From positions 372,001 through 436,000 of the forward strand of contig NZ_JAERRJ010000006.1 in assembly GCF_016741815.1 (NCBI RefSeq): DNA of 64,000 nucleotides, written 5' to 3'. The stretch comes from Nocardia acididurans (lineage in GTDB: Bacteria; Actinomycetota; Actinomycetes; Mycobacteriales; Mycobacteriaceae). A program made the position numbers and the translations under genes. A model generated the notes under the pieces. The model had not been told where the DNA came from and did not search any database. It worked only from the letters and a program-made list of their open reading frames with translations. Below are positions 24,396 to 33,516 of this stretch, piece after piece. Position 1 is the stretch's first letter. The number at the start of each line of letters is the position of its first letter.

Positions 24396-25214
24396 GTGAC
24401 AACACTGGTTACGGGCGCTACCGGCAATACCGGGCGGCACGTCGTGCGGGAACTGACGGGCCGGGGCGAACCGGTCCGGGCGCTGACCCGCAGGCCCGGC
24501 GCGGCCGCCGGAATATTCGCTCCCGCTGTGGAATTGGTCGAAGGCACCCATACCGAACCGGAAACCCTGACCGCCGCCCTGCGCGGTGTGGACCGGCTGC
24601 ACATCACCGTGACGGCCGGACTCGCGGAGGTGGGACCGGAATTGGTCCGGCGGGCAGTCGATTCGGGCGTCCGGCGCATCACCGTGGTGTGGGGCGGCGC
24701 GGTGGGGCCGGTGGAGGAGGCGGTGGCGCGATCCGGGGTGGAGTGGACGCGGCTGGAACCGCAGGAATTCATGTCGAACACGCTCACCTGGGCCGAATCC
24801 ATTCGAACCGAAGGCGTCGTGCGGGAGCCCTACGACTTCCCGAGTGCGCTTGTGCACGAAGGGGATATCGGCGCGGTGGCGGCCGCCGCCCTGCTCGAGG
24901 ACGGTCATGCGGGCCGGGTCTACAACCTGACCGGCCCGAAACCGCTCACCCCGAGTGAGCGCATCGCCATCCTCGCCGCGGCCACCGGACGCGCGATCTC
25001 CTTCGTGCCGATCACCCACCAGCAGGCCGTCGACCGGCTCCTGGCCGCCGGGGTCTCGCAGGCCGACGCCGACTACGTAATCGGCTGGTACGCCTCCCCT
25101 TCCGAGGACTCCACCACCGTCGACGACACCGTCGAGCGGGTGCTCGGCCGCCCCGCCCGCACCTTCGAGGACTGGACGGCCGAGCACGCCGAACTGTTCC
25201 GCGCTACTTCCTGA
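24396..25214 (+). CDS. NmrA-like NAD(P)-binding protein
   Basis: A 272-residue atypical short-chain dehydrogenase of the NmrA/SDR_a5 type. The N-terminus has the nucleotide loop LVTGATGNTGRHVVREL, an arginine pair (ALTRRPG) suited to NADP, and later GDIGAVAAAALLEDGHAGRVYNLTGPKPLT, a motif of quinone-oxidoreductase-like NmrA proteins. No Tyr-x-x-x-Lys pair is evident, so it may sense redox state or reduce a quinone-like substrate. GTG start at 24396 behind GAAAGGAATT. The 3' end overlaps the convergent GDPD gene by 11 bp. Confidence 0.83.
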   Translation: MTTLVTGATGNTGRHVVRELTGRGEPVRALTRRPGAAAGIFAPAVELVEGTHTEPETLTAALRGVDRLHITVTAGLAEVGPELVRRAVDSGVRRITVVWGGAVGPVEEAVARSGVEWTRLEPQEFMSNTLTWAESIRTEGVVREPYDFPSALVHEGDIGAVAAAALLEDGHAGRVYNLTGPKPLTPSERIAILAAATGRAISFVPITHQQAVDRLLAAGVSQADADYVIGWYASPSEDSTTVDDTVERVLGRPARTFEDWTAEHAELFRATS

Positions 25215-26313
25215 ACGCCTGCGGAAGCGGCATGTCCTTGTCCCGCATGACTTCTCGCGCCCGGTTCGGGTAGTCGGTGATGATGCCGTCCACGCCCTGG
25301 TCGATCACCAGGGCGATGGTCTCCTTGTCGTTGACGGTCCAGGGGATGACCTTGATACCCAGTTCGTGGGCCTTCTTCACGTAGGCGGCGTCCGTGGTCA
25401 GCCTGAAGCCGGAGTCGCCGACCTTGGCGTCGCTGTTCCACGGGTTCACATACGAGGGCGAGGAGATGTCCGCGCCGAGGGCCTTGATGGCGGCCAGCGG
25501 GTTGTCGGGGTGATCCTCGTATTTCACCGGGCCCAGCCAGGCGCTGCCGGGCTTGTAGGTGGTGTCGTCGTAGAGCGCGACCGTGGGGATGGCGGCGTTC
25601 TTCGCCTCGACCAGGGGCAGGCTGCGCCAGTCGAAGCTCTGGATCTCGACCTTGTTCGTGGCGTCCGCGTCGGCGACCGCGCCCAGGATCACGTCCACGA
25701 ACTGCTCGGGGGTGGCGGACTGCTCCGGCTTCTCGGCCTCGATCTTCGTCTCGACGTTGTAGCGCAGGGTGTCGAAGGCGCCGGGGTAGGTCTTCACGAG
25801 GTCGAAGAGTTCGGGCAGGCGGGCGATCTTGTTGCCCGGAAGTTCCTGTGCGTCAGGGAATCCCGCGAGCTTCCTGCCGCAGTCGAGGGTGCGGATCTGG
25901 TCGTAGGTCAGATCGTGCACGACCTTGCCGACGTACGGGTACTGCGGATCATCGGGGGCGGCGGGCGCGGTGTCGGTGCACTTCTCGGCCTGGATGGTCG
26001 GATCGTGCCAGATGATCGGGACATTGTCCGAGGTCAGGACGATGTCGAGTTCCAGGGTGGAGACGCCCAGCTCGATGGCCTTGGCGAAACCCGGCAGGGA
26101 TTCCTCGATGGTCATGCCGCGGCCGCCGCGATGCGCCTGGAGATCGAACGGGCGGTTCGGGTCGGCCGCCGCCGCGGTGGTGGTGGCGGAGGGGGACGAC
26201 TCCCTGCTGTCGGAGCTGTCGCCGCAGGCCGCCATACCGAGGGCGGCTACCGCGACTCCGAAGGCTGCGAAAGTACGTTTGACCTGCTTGGACTTCTGCC
26301 AGTCGAAAGTCAT
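25204..26313 (-). CDS. Glycerophosphodiester phosphodiesterase lipoprotein
   Basis: Hydrolyses glycerophosphodiesters to glycerol-3-P and alcohol at the cell surface. The 369-residue precursor has a signal with lipobox LGMAAC (cysteine about residue 29), a short Ser/Thr/Ala linker, then the GDPD TIM barrel: LQAHRGGRGMTIEESLPGF, LELDIVLTSDNVPIIWHDPTI (catalytic His-Arg, Glu, Asp, His), VETKIEAEK and a C-terminal VNDKETIALVIDQGVDGIITDYPNRA. MTFDWQKSK at 26313 is the natural start. It is divergent from tmk and overlaps the NmrA gene tail to tail. GlpQ-like; substrate range unknown. Confidence 0.9.
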   Translation of the reverse strand: MTFDWQKSKQVKRTFAAFGVAVAALGMAACGDSSDSRESSPSATTTAAAADPNRPFDLQAHRGGRGMTIEESLPGFAKAIELGVSTLELDIVLTSDNVPIIWHDPTIQAEKCTDTAPAAPDDPQYPYVGKVVHDLTYDQIRTLDCGRKLAGFPDAQELPGNKIARLPELFDLVKTYPGAFDTLRYNVETKIEAEKPEQSATPEQFVDVILGAVADADATNKVEIQSFDWRSLPLVEAKNAAIPTVALYDDTTYKPGSAWLGPVKYEDHPDNPLAAIKALGADISSPSYVNPWNSDAKVGDSGFRLTTDAAYVKKAHELGIKVIPWTVNDKETIALVIDQGVDGIITDYPNRAREVMRDKDMPLPQAFRK

Positions 26314-26406
26314 GAACCAGACAATAGCAACCGGTAGGCAAACATCAATCGGGCGATTCGGGCACGCTCGGGCCCACCGCATCCGCGCCGAACCGCCGTC
26401 ATTCGG

Positions 26407-26412
26407 TACGCT
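26407..26412 (+). promoter_or_regulatory. -10 element of tmk, probable leaderless mRNA
   Basis: TACGCT is 7 nt before the ATG at 26420, and no Shine-Dalgarno sequence is present, so transcription should start at the A of the start codon. Confidence 0.55.
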
Positions 26413-26419
26413 CGCGGCC

Positions 26420-27067
26420 ATGGGTGCGCTGGTTGTCGTAGAGGGGCTCGACGGTGCGGGTAAGCGGACGCTCACCGATGCCGTCGTGGCCTACCTGCGT
26501 GAACACGGCCTGACGGTCGCCACGCTGGCGTTCCCGCGCTACGGCCGATCCGTGCACGCCGACCTCGCCGCGGAGGCCCTGCGCGGCGGACACGGCGACC
26601 TCGCCGCCTCGGTGAATGCCATGGCGGTGCTGTTCGCGCTGGATCGCGCCGACGCCCGCGACGAACTGTCGAAACTCTTGGCGGACAACGACATCGTGCT
26701 ACTGGACCGCTATGTGGCCTCCAACGCGGCCTATAACGCGGCCCGGCTGGAACAGGACGTTTCGGGCGAAATCGTGCGCTGGGTCGGTGAATTGGAGTTC
26801 GATAGATTCGGGCTGCCCATCCCGGATATCCAGATCCTGCTGGACGTCCCGGTCGAGGTGGCCTCCGAACGCGCCCGCCTGCGCGGCGAAGCCGACGCGA
26901 CACGCGCCCTCGACGCCTACGAAAAAGACGGAGGACTACAGCGCCGCACTGGAATTGTCTACCGTGAACTCGCGGACACGAATTGGCACGGCCCGTGGTG
27001 GGTGCATCGGAGCGGTGACGATCCGGCAACACTCGCGGCGCGGATAGCGGAAAATGTTGCTGCATAG
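26420..27067 (+). CDS. tmk: Thymidylate kinase
   Basis: Phosphorylates dTMP to dTDP. The 215-residue protein resembles mycobacterial TMK: P-loop GLDGAGKRT (Lys-Arg form), LAFPRYGRSVHADLAAEAL, the DRYVASNAAYNAARL motif (DRY substrate clamp) and LLDVPVEVASERARLRG lid region. ATG at 26420 is the only start near the P-loop and has a -10 hexamer 7 nt upstream. It is the first gene of the tmk-mtrA-mtrB-lpqB-comF-hpf block conserved in mycolata. Confidence 0.95.
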   Translation: MGALVVVEGLDGAGKRTLTDAVVAYLREHGLTVATLAFPRYGRSVHADLAAEALRGGHGDLAASVNAMAVLFALDRADARDELSKLLADNDIVLLDRYVASNAAYNAARLEQDVSGEIVRWVGELEFDRFGLPIPDIQILLDVPVEVASERARLRGEADATRALDAYEKDGGLQRRTGIVYRELADTNWHGPWWVHRSGDDPATLAARIAENVAA

Positions 27068-27145
27068 GGTTGGATGTGCGCCGACAGGTCACGAGTCTTG
27101 GCGTGGCGGCCCGTTCGGAGCGCGGAAGGTGACAACATAGTAGTT

Positions 27146-27892
27146 ATGAAGCCGAAGATTCTGGTCGTCGACGACGATATGGCTCTCGCGGAGATGCTCA
27201 CGATCGTCTTGCGCGGTGAGGGTTTCGACCCCCACGTCGTCGGTGACGGCACGCAGGCGCTGACCGCGGTCCGGGAGCTGCGTCCGGACCTCGTGTTGCT
27301 GGATCTCATGCTGCCCGGCATGAACGGCATCGACGTGTGCCGGGTGCTGCGAGCCGACTCGGGTGTACCCATCGTGATGCTGACGGCCAAGACCGATACG
27401 GTCGACGTCGTCCTGGGCTTGGAAAGCGGGGCCGACGATTACATCGTCAAACCGTTCAAGCCGAAGGAGCTCGTGGCTCGGGTGCGCGCCCGCCTGCGGC
27501 GCACCGAGGAAGAGCCGCAAGAACTTCTGTCCATCGCGGACATCGTCATCGACGTGCCGGCGCACAAGGTGACCCGCGGCGGGCAGCAGATCTCGCTGAC
27601 TCCCTTGGAATTCGACCTACTCGTGGCGCTGGCCCGCAAGCCGCGCCAGGTGTTCACCCGCGAGGTGCTGCTCGAACAGGTCTGGGGTTATCGGCACGCC
27701 GCCGACACCCGCCTGGTCAACGTGCACGTGCAGCGGTTGCGCGCCAAGGTCGAGAAGGATCCCGAGAACCCTGAGATCGTGCTGACCGTACGAGGCGTGG
27801 GCTACAAGGCGGACCGCCGTGATCGCTGGCTCCAGAAACCGCGTCGAGCGGTGGCTGGCGGTAGTGGTGGCCTGGTTTCGAACCGTAGGTGA
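27146..27892 (+). CDS. mtrA: MtrA, essential OmpR-type response regulator
   Basis: Regulator of DNA replication, cell division and envelope genes, partner of MtrB. The 248-residue protein has a receiver domain (VVDDDMALAEML; phospho-Asp in LVLLDLMLPGMNG; Lys in DDYIVKPFKP) and an OmpR winged helix (ISLTPLEFDLLVALARKPRQVFTREVLLEQVWGY, DTRLVNVHVQRLRAK). The family normally ends just after VRGVGYKA; here about 25 more residues, Arg/Trp-rich, continue and overlap mtrB by 74 nt. ATG at 27146; the longer upstream frame has no homology. Confidence 0.95.
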   Translation: MKPKILVVDDDMALAEMLTIVLRGEGFDPHVVGDGTQALTAVRELRPDLVLLDLMLPGMNGIDVCRVLRADSGVPIVMLTAKTDTVDVVLGLESGADDYIVKPFKPKELVARVRARLRRTEEEPQELLSIADIVIDVPAHKVTRGGQQISLTPLEFDLLVALARKPRQVFTREVLLEQVWGYRHAADTRLVNVHVQRLRAKVEKDPENPEIVLTVRGVGYKADRRDRWLQKPRRAVAGGSGGLVSNRR

Positions 27893-29900
27893 GCAACTGG
27901 GCCACGTGTGGCGGCGTTCGCTGCAACTGCGCGTCGTCGTGTCCACGCTCACCCTGTCGCTGATCGTGATCACGATTCTCGGAGTCGTGCTCACGAGTCA
28001 GATCACCGACAGACTGCTGGACGCGAAGATCAACGCGGCCGTCGAGGAGATGAGCCGCGCCCGCAATACCGTGCAGGCGACGCTGACCGGGGTGCACGAT
28101 TCGAGTACCCAGCTGTCCCGATTGGAGGATGCGCGCCGCGCGCTCGCGGGCAGCGGCGGCTCCCAATCCGGCGGCGCCGCAGGGTCTTACGACTCCGCGC
28201 TGGCCATGGTCGGCGACTCGCAGAACGAGCTGACCGCCGGGCCGATCCAGGAAATCCCGCCGGAACTCCGACATTTCGTACAGGAACGGCAGGTCAGCTA
28301 CCAGTTCGCGCAAGTCTCGGACCCCGACGGCTATCGTGGACCCGCACTCATCATCGGCAGCCCCGCCGCCGACATCCCCACGCTCGAGATCTACCTGATC
28401 TTCCCGCTCACCAACGAGAAGAGCAGCCTGTCGCTCATGCGCGGCACCATGCTCATCGGCGGCATCGTGCTGCTGGTGCTGCTCGCCGCGATCACAGCCT
28501 TGGTGACCCGCCAGGTGGTGCTGCCGATCCGCTCGGCCGCCCGCATCGCGAGCCGCTTCGCCGACGGGCGCTTGAAAGAACGCATGCTGGTGCGCGGCGA
28601 GGACGACATGGCCAGGCTGGCCATGTCGTTCAACGAGATGGCCGAAAGCTTGTCCACGCAGATCACGCAACTGGAGGAGTTCGGAAATCTGCAGCGCCGC
28701 TTCACATCCGACGTCAGCCACGAACTGCGCACACCGTTGACCACGGTGCGCATGGCGGCCGACCTCATCCACGGATCCAGCGACGACCTGGACCCGGCGC
28801 TGGCGCGCTCCGCCGAACTGCTCGTCAACGAACTCGACCGGTTCGAGGGCCTGCTCAACGACCTGCTCGAAATCTCCCGGCACGACGCGGGCGTGGCCGA
28901 ACTGCAGGTCGAATCGCTCGACGTACGCATGTGCGCGCGGGCCGCCGTCTCCACCGTGCGGCACCTCGCCAAGGAATCCGGCGTCGAACTCGTGGTGGAC
29001 ATGCCCGAGGAACCCCTGGTGGCCGAAGTGGACCCGCGCCGCGTCGAACGCGTGCTGCGCAACCTGCTCGCCAACGCCATCGACCACAGCGAAGGCAAAC
29101 CGGTGCTCATGCGCATGCGCGGGGACGCCGACGCCAATGCCGTCGCCATCGTCGTGCGCGATCAGGGCGTGGGCCTGCGGCCGGGCGAGGAGAAACTCGT
29201 CTTCAACCGCTTCTGGCGCTCCGACCCCTCCCGCATGCGCCGCTCCGGCGGCACCGGCCTCGGCCTGTCCATCAGCGTCGAGGACGCCAACCTGCACGAG
29301 GGCAAACTCGAAGCCTGGGGCGAAATCGGCGTCGGCGCCAGCTTCCGCCTCACCCTGCCCCTGGTCCGCGGCCGCAAACTCGGCGTCAGCCCACTGTCCC
29401 TGGAACCGCCCAAGAAGCAGCGGCTGCTCGAGGTCGTCGGCGACAACGGCGGCGAGAACGGCACCGGCACCGGCGATCCCGCCACCGGCGCAACCACGCC
29501 CGAATCCGCCTCGGCCGCAGACGGATCCACGACTCTCGCCGGACCCCCCACGGCCCCGGCCGGTTTCGCGGTCGTCAGCGGCACCGCCCTCGGCTCTGCG
29601 GTCGCACCCGAATCCGGCACGTCCGCAACCACATCCAAGAACGACGACATCCCCTTCGAGGGCTTCGTCCGCTTCGACAGCGCGGCCCACCCTGAGAACT
29701 CCAGCGCCGGAACTCGTTCTGCGAACCTCGCCGGACTGGAGAACCCCGGCGACGAGTCCGTCGGCATCGACGCCGATGTCGCGGACAGCCGCGAAGTCCC
29801 GGCGGATCCGAGCGCCACAGACAGCTACACCGGCAACGGTGACAGTGCCTCGCGGGCCGATGCGCCGCAACCTCCCACGGCCGGGGACGGCAAGCCATGA
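27819..29900 (+). CDS. mtrB: MtrB sensor histidine kinase with long C-terminal tail
   Basis: Membrane kinase for MtrA, linked to the septum and to LpqB. The 693-residue protein begins MIAGSR as in Mycobacterium, with TM1 (about 45-65), an extracytoplasmic domain, TM2 (about 210-230), HAMP, the H-box SDVSHELRTPLTTVRM and HATPase (NAIDHSEGKPV, RDQGVGL, GGTGLGLSISVEDA). After about residue 530 a Pro/Ala/Gly/Ser/Thr-rich tail of about 160 residues follows, so it is much longer than the roughly 570-residue mycobacterial protein. It overlaps mtrA by 74 nt and lpqB by 4 nt (ATGA). Confidence 0.95.
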   Translation: MIAGSRNRVERWLAVVVAWFRTVGEQLGHVWRRSLQLRVVVSTLTLSLIVITILGVVLTSQITDRLLDAKINAAVEEMSRARNTVQATLTGVHDSSTQLSRLEDARRALAGSGGSQSGGAAGSYDSALAMVGDSQNELTAGPIQEIPPELRHFVQERQVSYQFAQVSDPDGYRGPALIIGSPAADIPTLEIYLIFPLTNEKSSLSLMRGTMLIGGIVLLVLLAAITALVTRQVVLPIRSAARIASRFADGRLKERMLVRGEDDMARLAMSFNEMAESLSTQITQLEEFGNLQRRFTSDVSHELRTPLTTVRMAADLIHGSSDDLDPALARSAELLVNELDRFEGLLNDLLEISRHDAGVAELQVESLDVRMCARAAVSTVRHLAKESGVELVVDMPEEPLVAEVDPRRVERVLRNLLANAIDHSEGKPVLMRMRGDADANAVAIVVRDQGVGLRPGEEKLVFNRFWRSDPSRMRRSGGTGLGLSISVEDANLHEGKLEAWGEIGVGASFRLTLPLVRGRKLGVSPLSLEPPKKQRLLEVVGDNGGENGTGTGDPATGATTPESASAADGSTTLAGPPTAPAGFAVVSGTALGSAVAPESGTSATTSKNDDIPFEGFVRFDSAAHPENSSAGTRSANLAGLENPGDESVGIDADVADSREVPADPSATDSYTGNGDSASRADAPQPPTAGDGKP

Positions 29901-31702
29901 GGCTGCGGCCCTCCTCGCGCCTGGTAAGGGTGCTGGCTGTACTCGGCTGCTTGCTGAGTATCGCCGGGTGCGCGAGCCTGCCCGATTCCTCCGCGCCGCA
30001 GGCGCTGGGGACCCTGGATCGGCAGCCGACCAGTGCCGAGCCGACACCGCCGGTATCCGGGCGGGAACCGGATCAGCTGCTGCGGGACTTCCTCACCGCG
30101 ACAGCCGATCCCACCAATCGGCATCAGGCGGCGCGGCAGTTCCTGTCGCCCGCCGCGGATGTGAAGTGGGACGACTCGGCGGGGACGACCATCGTGGATC
30201 GGCCGGACACACTGCGCGAATCGCGGACCGCCGATACCGCCACCTATGTGATCCGGGCTCGCAAGATCGGTGAGCTGTCGCCGGACGGGGCCTATCGGGC
30301 CTCGGACGGGACGCTGGAGAACAAGGTCGAACTGGTGAAGGTCGACGGGGAATGGCGCGTCGACGACCTACCGTCCGGCGTCATCGTCGAACAGCAGGCC
30401 TTCGCCAAGTCCTACAAGCGGTATCCGCTGTACTTCCCGAATCTGGCGGGCGCGGCCATGGTGCCCGACCTGCGATGGATCTCCGCCCGCAAGGAACAGC
30501 TACCGCAGCGGCTGCTCGGCCTGCTCGCCGAAGGGCCGCAGCAGGCGCTAGACCCGGCCGTGCGCAATCAGCTGTCCGCGCCCGTCACCCTGCGCGGACC
30601 CATCACCAAGGCGAACGGCGAAACCGACAATGTCGGCGTCGGCGCGGGCGGCGTGCAGGTGGACTTCACCGGCGCGTCCACCCTCGACCCGAAGGCCAAG
30701 GACCTGCTGGCCACCCAGGTCGTGCTGACCCTCGCCAGCGCCGACGTGATCGGCCCGTACGTGCTGCTGGCCGACGGCAAACCGCTCGACGACCGCTACG
30801 CCGCCAGCGGCTGGCAGCTCACCGACGTCGAGGACATGAGCCCGAAGACCGTGGCCCGCAACCGCATCGGCCTGCACGCGGTGCGCGACGGCTCGCTCAT
30901 GAGCATCGGCGAGAACGGCATCACCGCCGCGCCCGGCTTCTTCGGCAGCACCCACACCCTGCAGTCGGTGGCGGTCTCGCCGGACGGGCAGCTCGTCGCC
31001 GCCGTCGCCGACTCCGGACGGCCCGAACCCGAACCGGGCCGCACCCTCATCATCGGCACCTACGACGGACAGGGCTTCCCGGTCGACACCGGCGCCACCT
31101 TCACCCGCCCCTCCTGGCCCGCCGACGGCAGCTCCGCGTGGACCGTGGTGGACGGCGAGAAAGTGAAGCGCGCCGTGCACGACCGCGTCACCGGCAACGT
31201 CTCCCTGCAGGACGTCGACATCTCCGAACTGATGGCCGCGCAGAACAATTCGAACGGCAACGTGCCGCGCACGCCCATCACCGAGCTACGCGTCTCGCCG
31301 TCCGGCGCACGGGCCGCGCTGGTCGCCGGCGGCAAGGTCTACCTGGCCGTCGTCACGCCCCGCCCCGGCGGCAGATACGCCCTCACCTCGCCATTGCCGC
31401 TGGCTGTCGGCCTCACCACGCCGGTGGTCTCGGTGGACTGGCAGACCGACGAGAAGGTGGTCCTGGTCCGCGAGGGCAATATCGACCCGGTGGCGTCGGT
31501 CCTGGTCGACGGCTCCGGCTACCAGGCCCAGACCACCCAGAACCTCACGCCCCCGGTGCGGGTCGTCAGCGCCTCCCCGGACCGCGAATACGTCGCCGAC
31601 TCCCGCGCCGTCCTCGAACTCACCCGCAACCCCGAAGGCGGCGAATACTGGCGTGAGGTTCCGGGCCTGGGCGGCAACGCCGTTCCGGTCCTGCCGGGCT
31701 GA
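29897..31702 (+). CDS. lpqB: LpqB lipoprotein
   Basis: Surface lipoprotein that modulates MtrB signalling. The 601-residue precursor has a signal peptide with lipobox LLSIAGC (cysteine about residue 25), an N-terminal region followed by a GerMN domain (QRLLGLLAEGPQQALDPAVRNQLSAP through VDFTGAST), then a C-terminal beta-propeller (LQSVAVSPDGQLVAAVADSG; ITELRVSPSGARAALVAGGKVYLAVV). ATG overlaps the mtrB stop, so the two are translationally coupled. Length is close to the mycobacterial homologue. Confidence 0.95.
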   Translation: MRLRPSSRLVRVLAVLGCLLSIAGCASLPDSSAPQALGTLDRQPTSAEPTPPVSGREPDQLLRDFLTATADPTNRHQAARQFLSPAADVKWDDSAGTTIVDRPDTLRESRTADTATYVIRARKIGELSPDGAYRASDGTLENKVELVKVDGEWRVDDLPSGVIVEQQAFAKSYKRYPLYFPNLAGAAMVPDLRWISARKEQLPQRLLGLLAEGPQQALDPAVRNQLSAPVTLRGPITKANGETDNVGVGAGGVQVDFTGASTLDPKAKDLLATQVVLTLASADVIGPYVLLADGKPLDDRYAASGWQLTDVEDMSPKTVARNRIGLHAVRDGSLMSIGENGITAAPGFFGSTHTLQSVAVSPDGQLVAAVADSGRPEPEPGRTLIIGTYDGQGFPVDTGATFTRPSWPADGSSAWTVVDGEKVKRAVHDRVTGNVSLQDVDISELMAAQNNSNGNVPRTPITELRVSPSGARAALVAGGKVYLAVVTPRPGGRYALTSPLPLAVGLTTPVVSVDWQTDEKVVLVREGNIDPVASVLVDGSGYQAQTTQNLTPPVRVVSASPDREYVADSRAVLELTRNPEGGEYWREVPGLGGNAVPVLPG

Positions 31703-31854
31703 CACCCTCGTCATCTCCCGGGCCGACACCCACGTCAGGCTTTCCCGCCTGTTGATCGGTCGGCCGGTTGGATCTAGCCCGCTGTACACCGATTTCCGCT
31801 TGTTCTGGGCGTAAACGCGCCGGTAGACAAGGCCATCGGCGCACACTGAAGAAC

Positions 31855-32499
31855 ATGGGGGAGCTGCTGGATCTGATCCTTCCGCGCACCTGTGGCGGGT
31901 GCGGGGCGAGTGGATCGAGCTGGTGCGCCGACTGCGCCGGATCGCTGTCGGGCCCGCCGATCCGCATCCGCCCGCGCGCCGATCCCGGGGTACCGTGCTG
32001 GGCGCTTGCCGCCTATCGGGGCGCACCACGACGCGCCGTGCTGGCCGCCAAGGAGCAGCACCGCCGCGATCTGGCGGTCCCGCTGGGCGCGGCGCTGGCC
32101 AGGGGGCTGGACCGTTTACGGGACACTTCCCGGCCGTTGCTGCTGGTGCCCGCGCCCTCCCGCGGCAGTGCCTCGCGCCGCCGCGGCGGGGATCCCGTGG
32201 TGCGTGCGGCCCGCGTCGCCGCCGGTTGGCTGCCTGATAGCCAACCGGTACGAATCCTGAGAATGCGGCCCGGTGTGCGGGACTCGGTCGGTCTGGGCCG
32301 CAGCGATCGTCAGCACAACCTACGCGGGCGGATCATGGTAGTCCCGAGCCCGGCGCGGAGGGGGTGGTTTCCGGCAAATGCCCAGGTAGTCCTTATCGAT
32401 GACGTGTTGACCACCGGCACGACGGCGAGTGAGTCGGTACAGGCACTGGCTGGTACGGGTGTGCAGGTTTGTTCGGTGTTGGTAACTTGCCACGCTTGA
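31855..32499 (+). CDS. ComF-family phosphoribosyltransferase-like protein
   Basis: A 214-residue ComF/GntX-type protein, in many bacteria linked to DNA uptake or to recycling of phosphoribosyl compounds; its role in actinobacteria is unknown. The N-terminus has a zinc ribbon (CGGCGASGSSWCADC) and the C-terminus a type I PRTase loop VVLIDDVLTTGTTASE. RSDRQHNLRGR is the conserved ComF stretch. ATG at 31855; the longer upstream frame lacks homology. It lies 152 nt after lpqB and is followed by hpf, the order usual in mycolata. Confidence 0.88.
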   Translation: MGELLDLILPRTCGGCGASGSSWCADCAGSLSGPPIRIRPRADPGVPCWALAAYRGAPRRAVLAAKEQHRRDLAVPLGAALARGLDRLRDTSRPLLLVPAPSRGSASRRRGGDPVVRAARVAAGWLPDSQPVRILRMRPGVRDSVGLGRSDRQHNLRGRIMVVPSPARRGWFPANAQVVLIDDVLTTGTTASESVQALAGTGVQVCSVLVTCHA

Positions 32500-32696
32500 T
32501 TCTTCGAAATTTGCGTGAACACTGGCGGACAGGTCGCTGGCGTACTAGCTTGGCGATCAGACACCCGAACTCGACGTTTGGAGGTGGCGCCTCGGACATC
32601 ACGTGCCGAGCGGCTTTTCGGTGACACACCGACGATCGGCACACGTTTCAATCCCGCCGCACGAGCGGCTTGTGCGGCCAGATCCGGGAGGTACGC

Positions 32697-33413
32697 GTGA
32701 CGACTACTTCACGACCTTCAGCGAAGAACGCAGACACCGCGGTGCTGCTGGACGATTCCACGGAAGAACCCAGTAAGGGCATGCACGCGGATGTCGTGGT
32801 CAAGGGACGAACACTCGGCGAGGGTGGAGTCCCCGATCATTTCCGAATCCACGTCTCCGACAAGCTTTCTCGCTTGGAGCGATTCGATCCCACCATCTAC
32901 CTGTTCGATGTGGAACTCACCCACGAACCCAACCGTCGTCAACGCAAGAACTGCCAGCGGATAGAGATCACCGCCCGCGGTAAGGGCCCGGTGGTGCGCG
33001 CCGAAGCGTGCGCGGACAGTTTCTACGCCGCCCTCGAGCTGGCGGTCGAGAAGCTGGCGAGCCGGCTCCGCCGTATGAAGGACCGCCGCAGCGTCCATCA
33101 CGGCGACAAGACACCCATCTCGGTGTCGCGGGCGACGGCCGGGCTCATCGACGATTCGCTCTTCGCGGCGACCAATGGATCCTCCGGTGAACACGCGCAT
33201 TCCACCGACGTCGCCGACGCCGAGAACGCGGGCCCCGGTCACGTCGTACGCACCAAAACCCACCCGGCGATTCCCATGACCGTCGACGACGCCCTCTACC
33301 AGATGGAGCTCGTCGGCCACGATTTCTTCATGTTCATGGACAAGGAGACCGACCGACCGTCGGTCGTGTATCGCCGCCACGCCTTCGACTACGGCCTCAT
33401 CCGGCTGGCGTAA
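32697..33413 (+). CDS. hpf: Long-form ribosome hibernation promoting factor
   Basis: Binds the 30S decoding centre and dimerises or stabilises idle ribosomes. The 238-residue protein has an N-terminal S30AE domain (DVVVKGRTLGEGGVPDHFRIHVSDKLSRLERFDP, then RIEITARGKGPVVRAEA), a linker of about 70 residues, and the C-terminal long-HPF dimerisation domain (RTKTHPAIPMTVDDALYQMELVGHDFFMF; VVYRRHAFDYGLIRL). GTG start at 32697 follows GGGAGG. The 197-nt upstream gap could hold stress promoters, but I recognise no site. Confidence 0.95.
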   Translation: MTTTSRPSAKNADTAVLLDDSTEEPSKGMHADVVVKGRTLGEGGVPDHFRIHVSDKLSRLERFDPTIYLFDVELTHEPNRRQRKNCQRIEITARGKGPVVRAEACADSFYAALELAVEKLASRLRRMKDRRSVHHGDKTPISVSRATAGLIDDSLFAATNGSSGEHAHSTDVADAENAGPGHVVRTKTHPAIPMTVDDALYQMELVGHDFFMFMDKETDRPSVVYRRHAFDYGLIRLA

Positions 33414-33431
33414 GGGGCAATCCGTCCACTT

Positions 33432-33457
33432 CGACCGGGGTCGCAGGACCCCGGTCG
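33432..33457 (+). terminator. Terminator of hpf
   Basis: Perfect 11-bp stem CGACCGGGGTC/GACCCCGGTCG with loop GCAG, 18 nt after the stop. Confidence 0.8.
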
Positions 33458-33488
33458 CTTGCACTCATCACGCGGGCACACTTGTTGT

Positions 33489-33499
33489 TACACCGTGTA
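33489..33499. promoter_or_regulatory. Palindrome upstream of thiolase gene
   Basis: TACACCGTGTA is an 11-bp palindrome with a single central base, 17 nt before the GTG at 33517. It may be an operator for a fatty-acid-responsive repressor; no regulator gene adjoins. Confidence 0.4.
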
Positions 33500-33516
33500 T
33501 CAGTTACAACTGACTC

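Noticed and set aside
27717..30047. Antisense frame of 776 codons opposite mtrB
   Set aside because: Codon-bias shadow with no homology signature.
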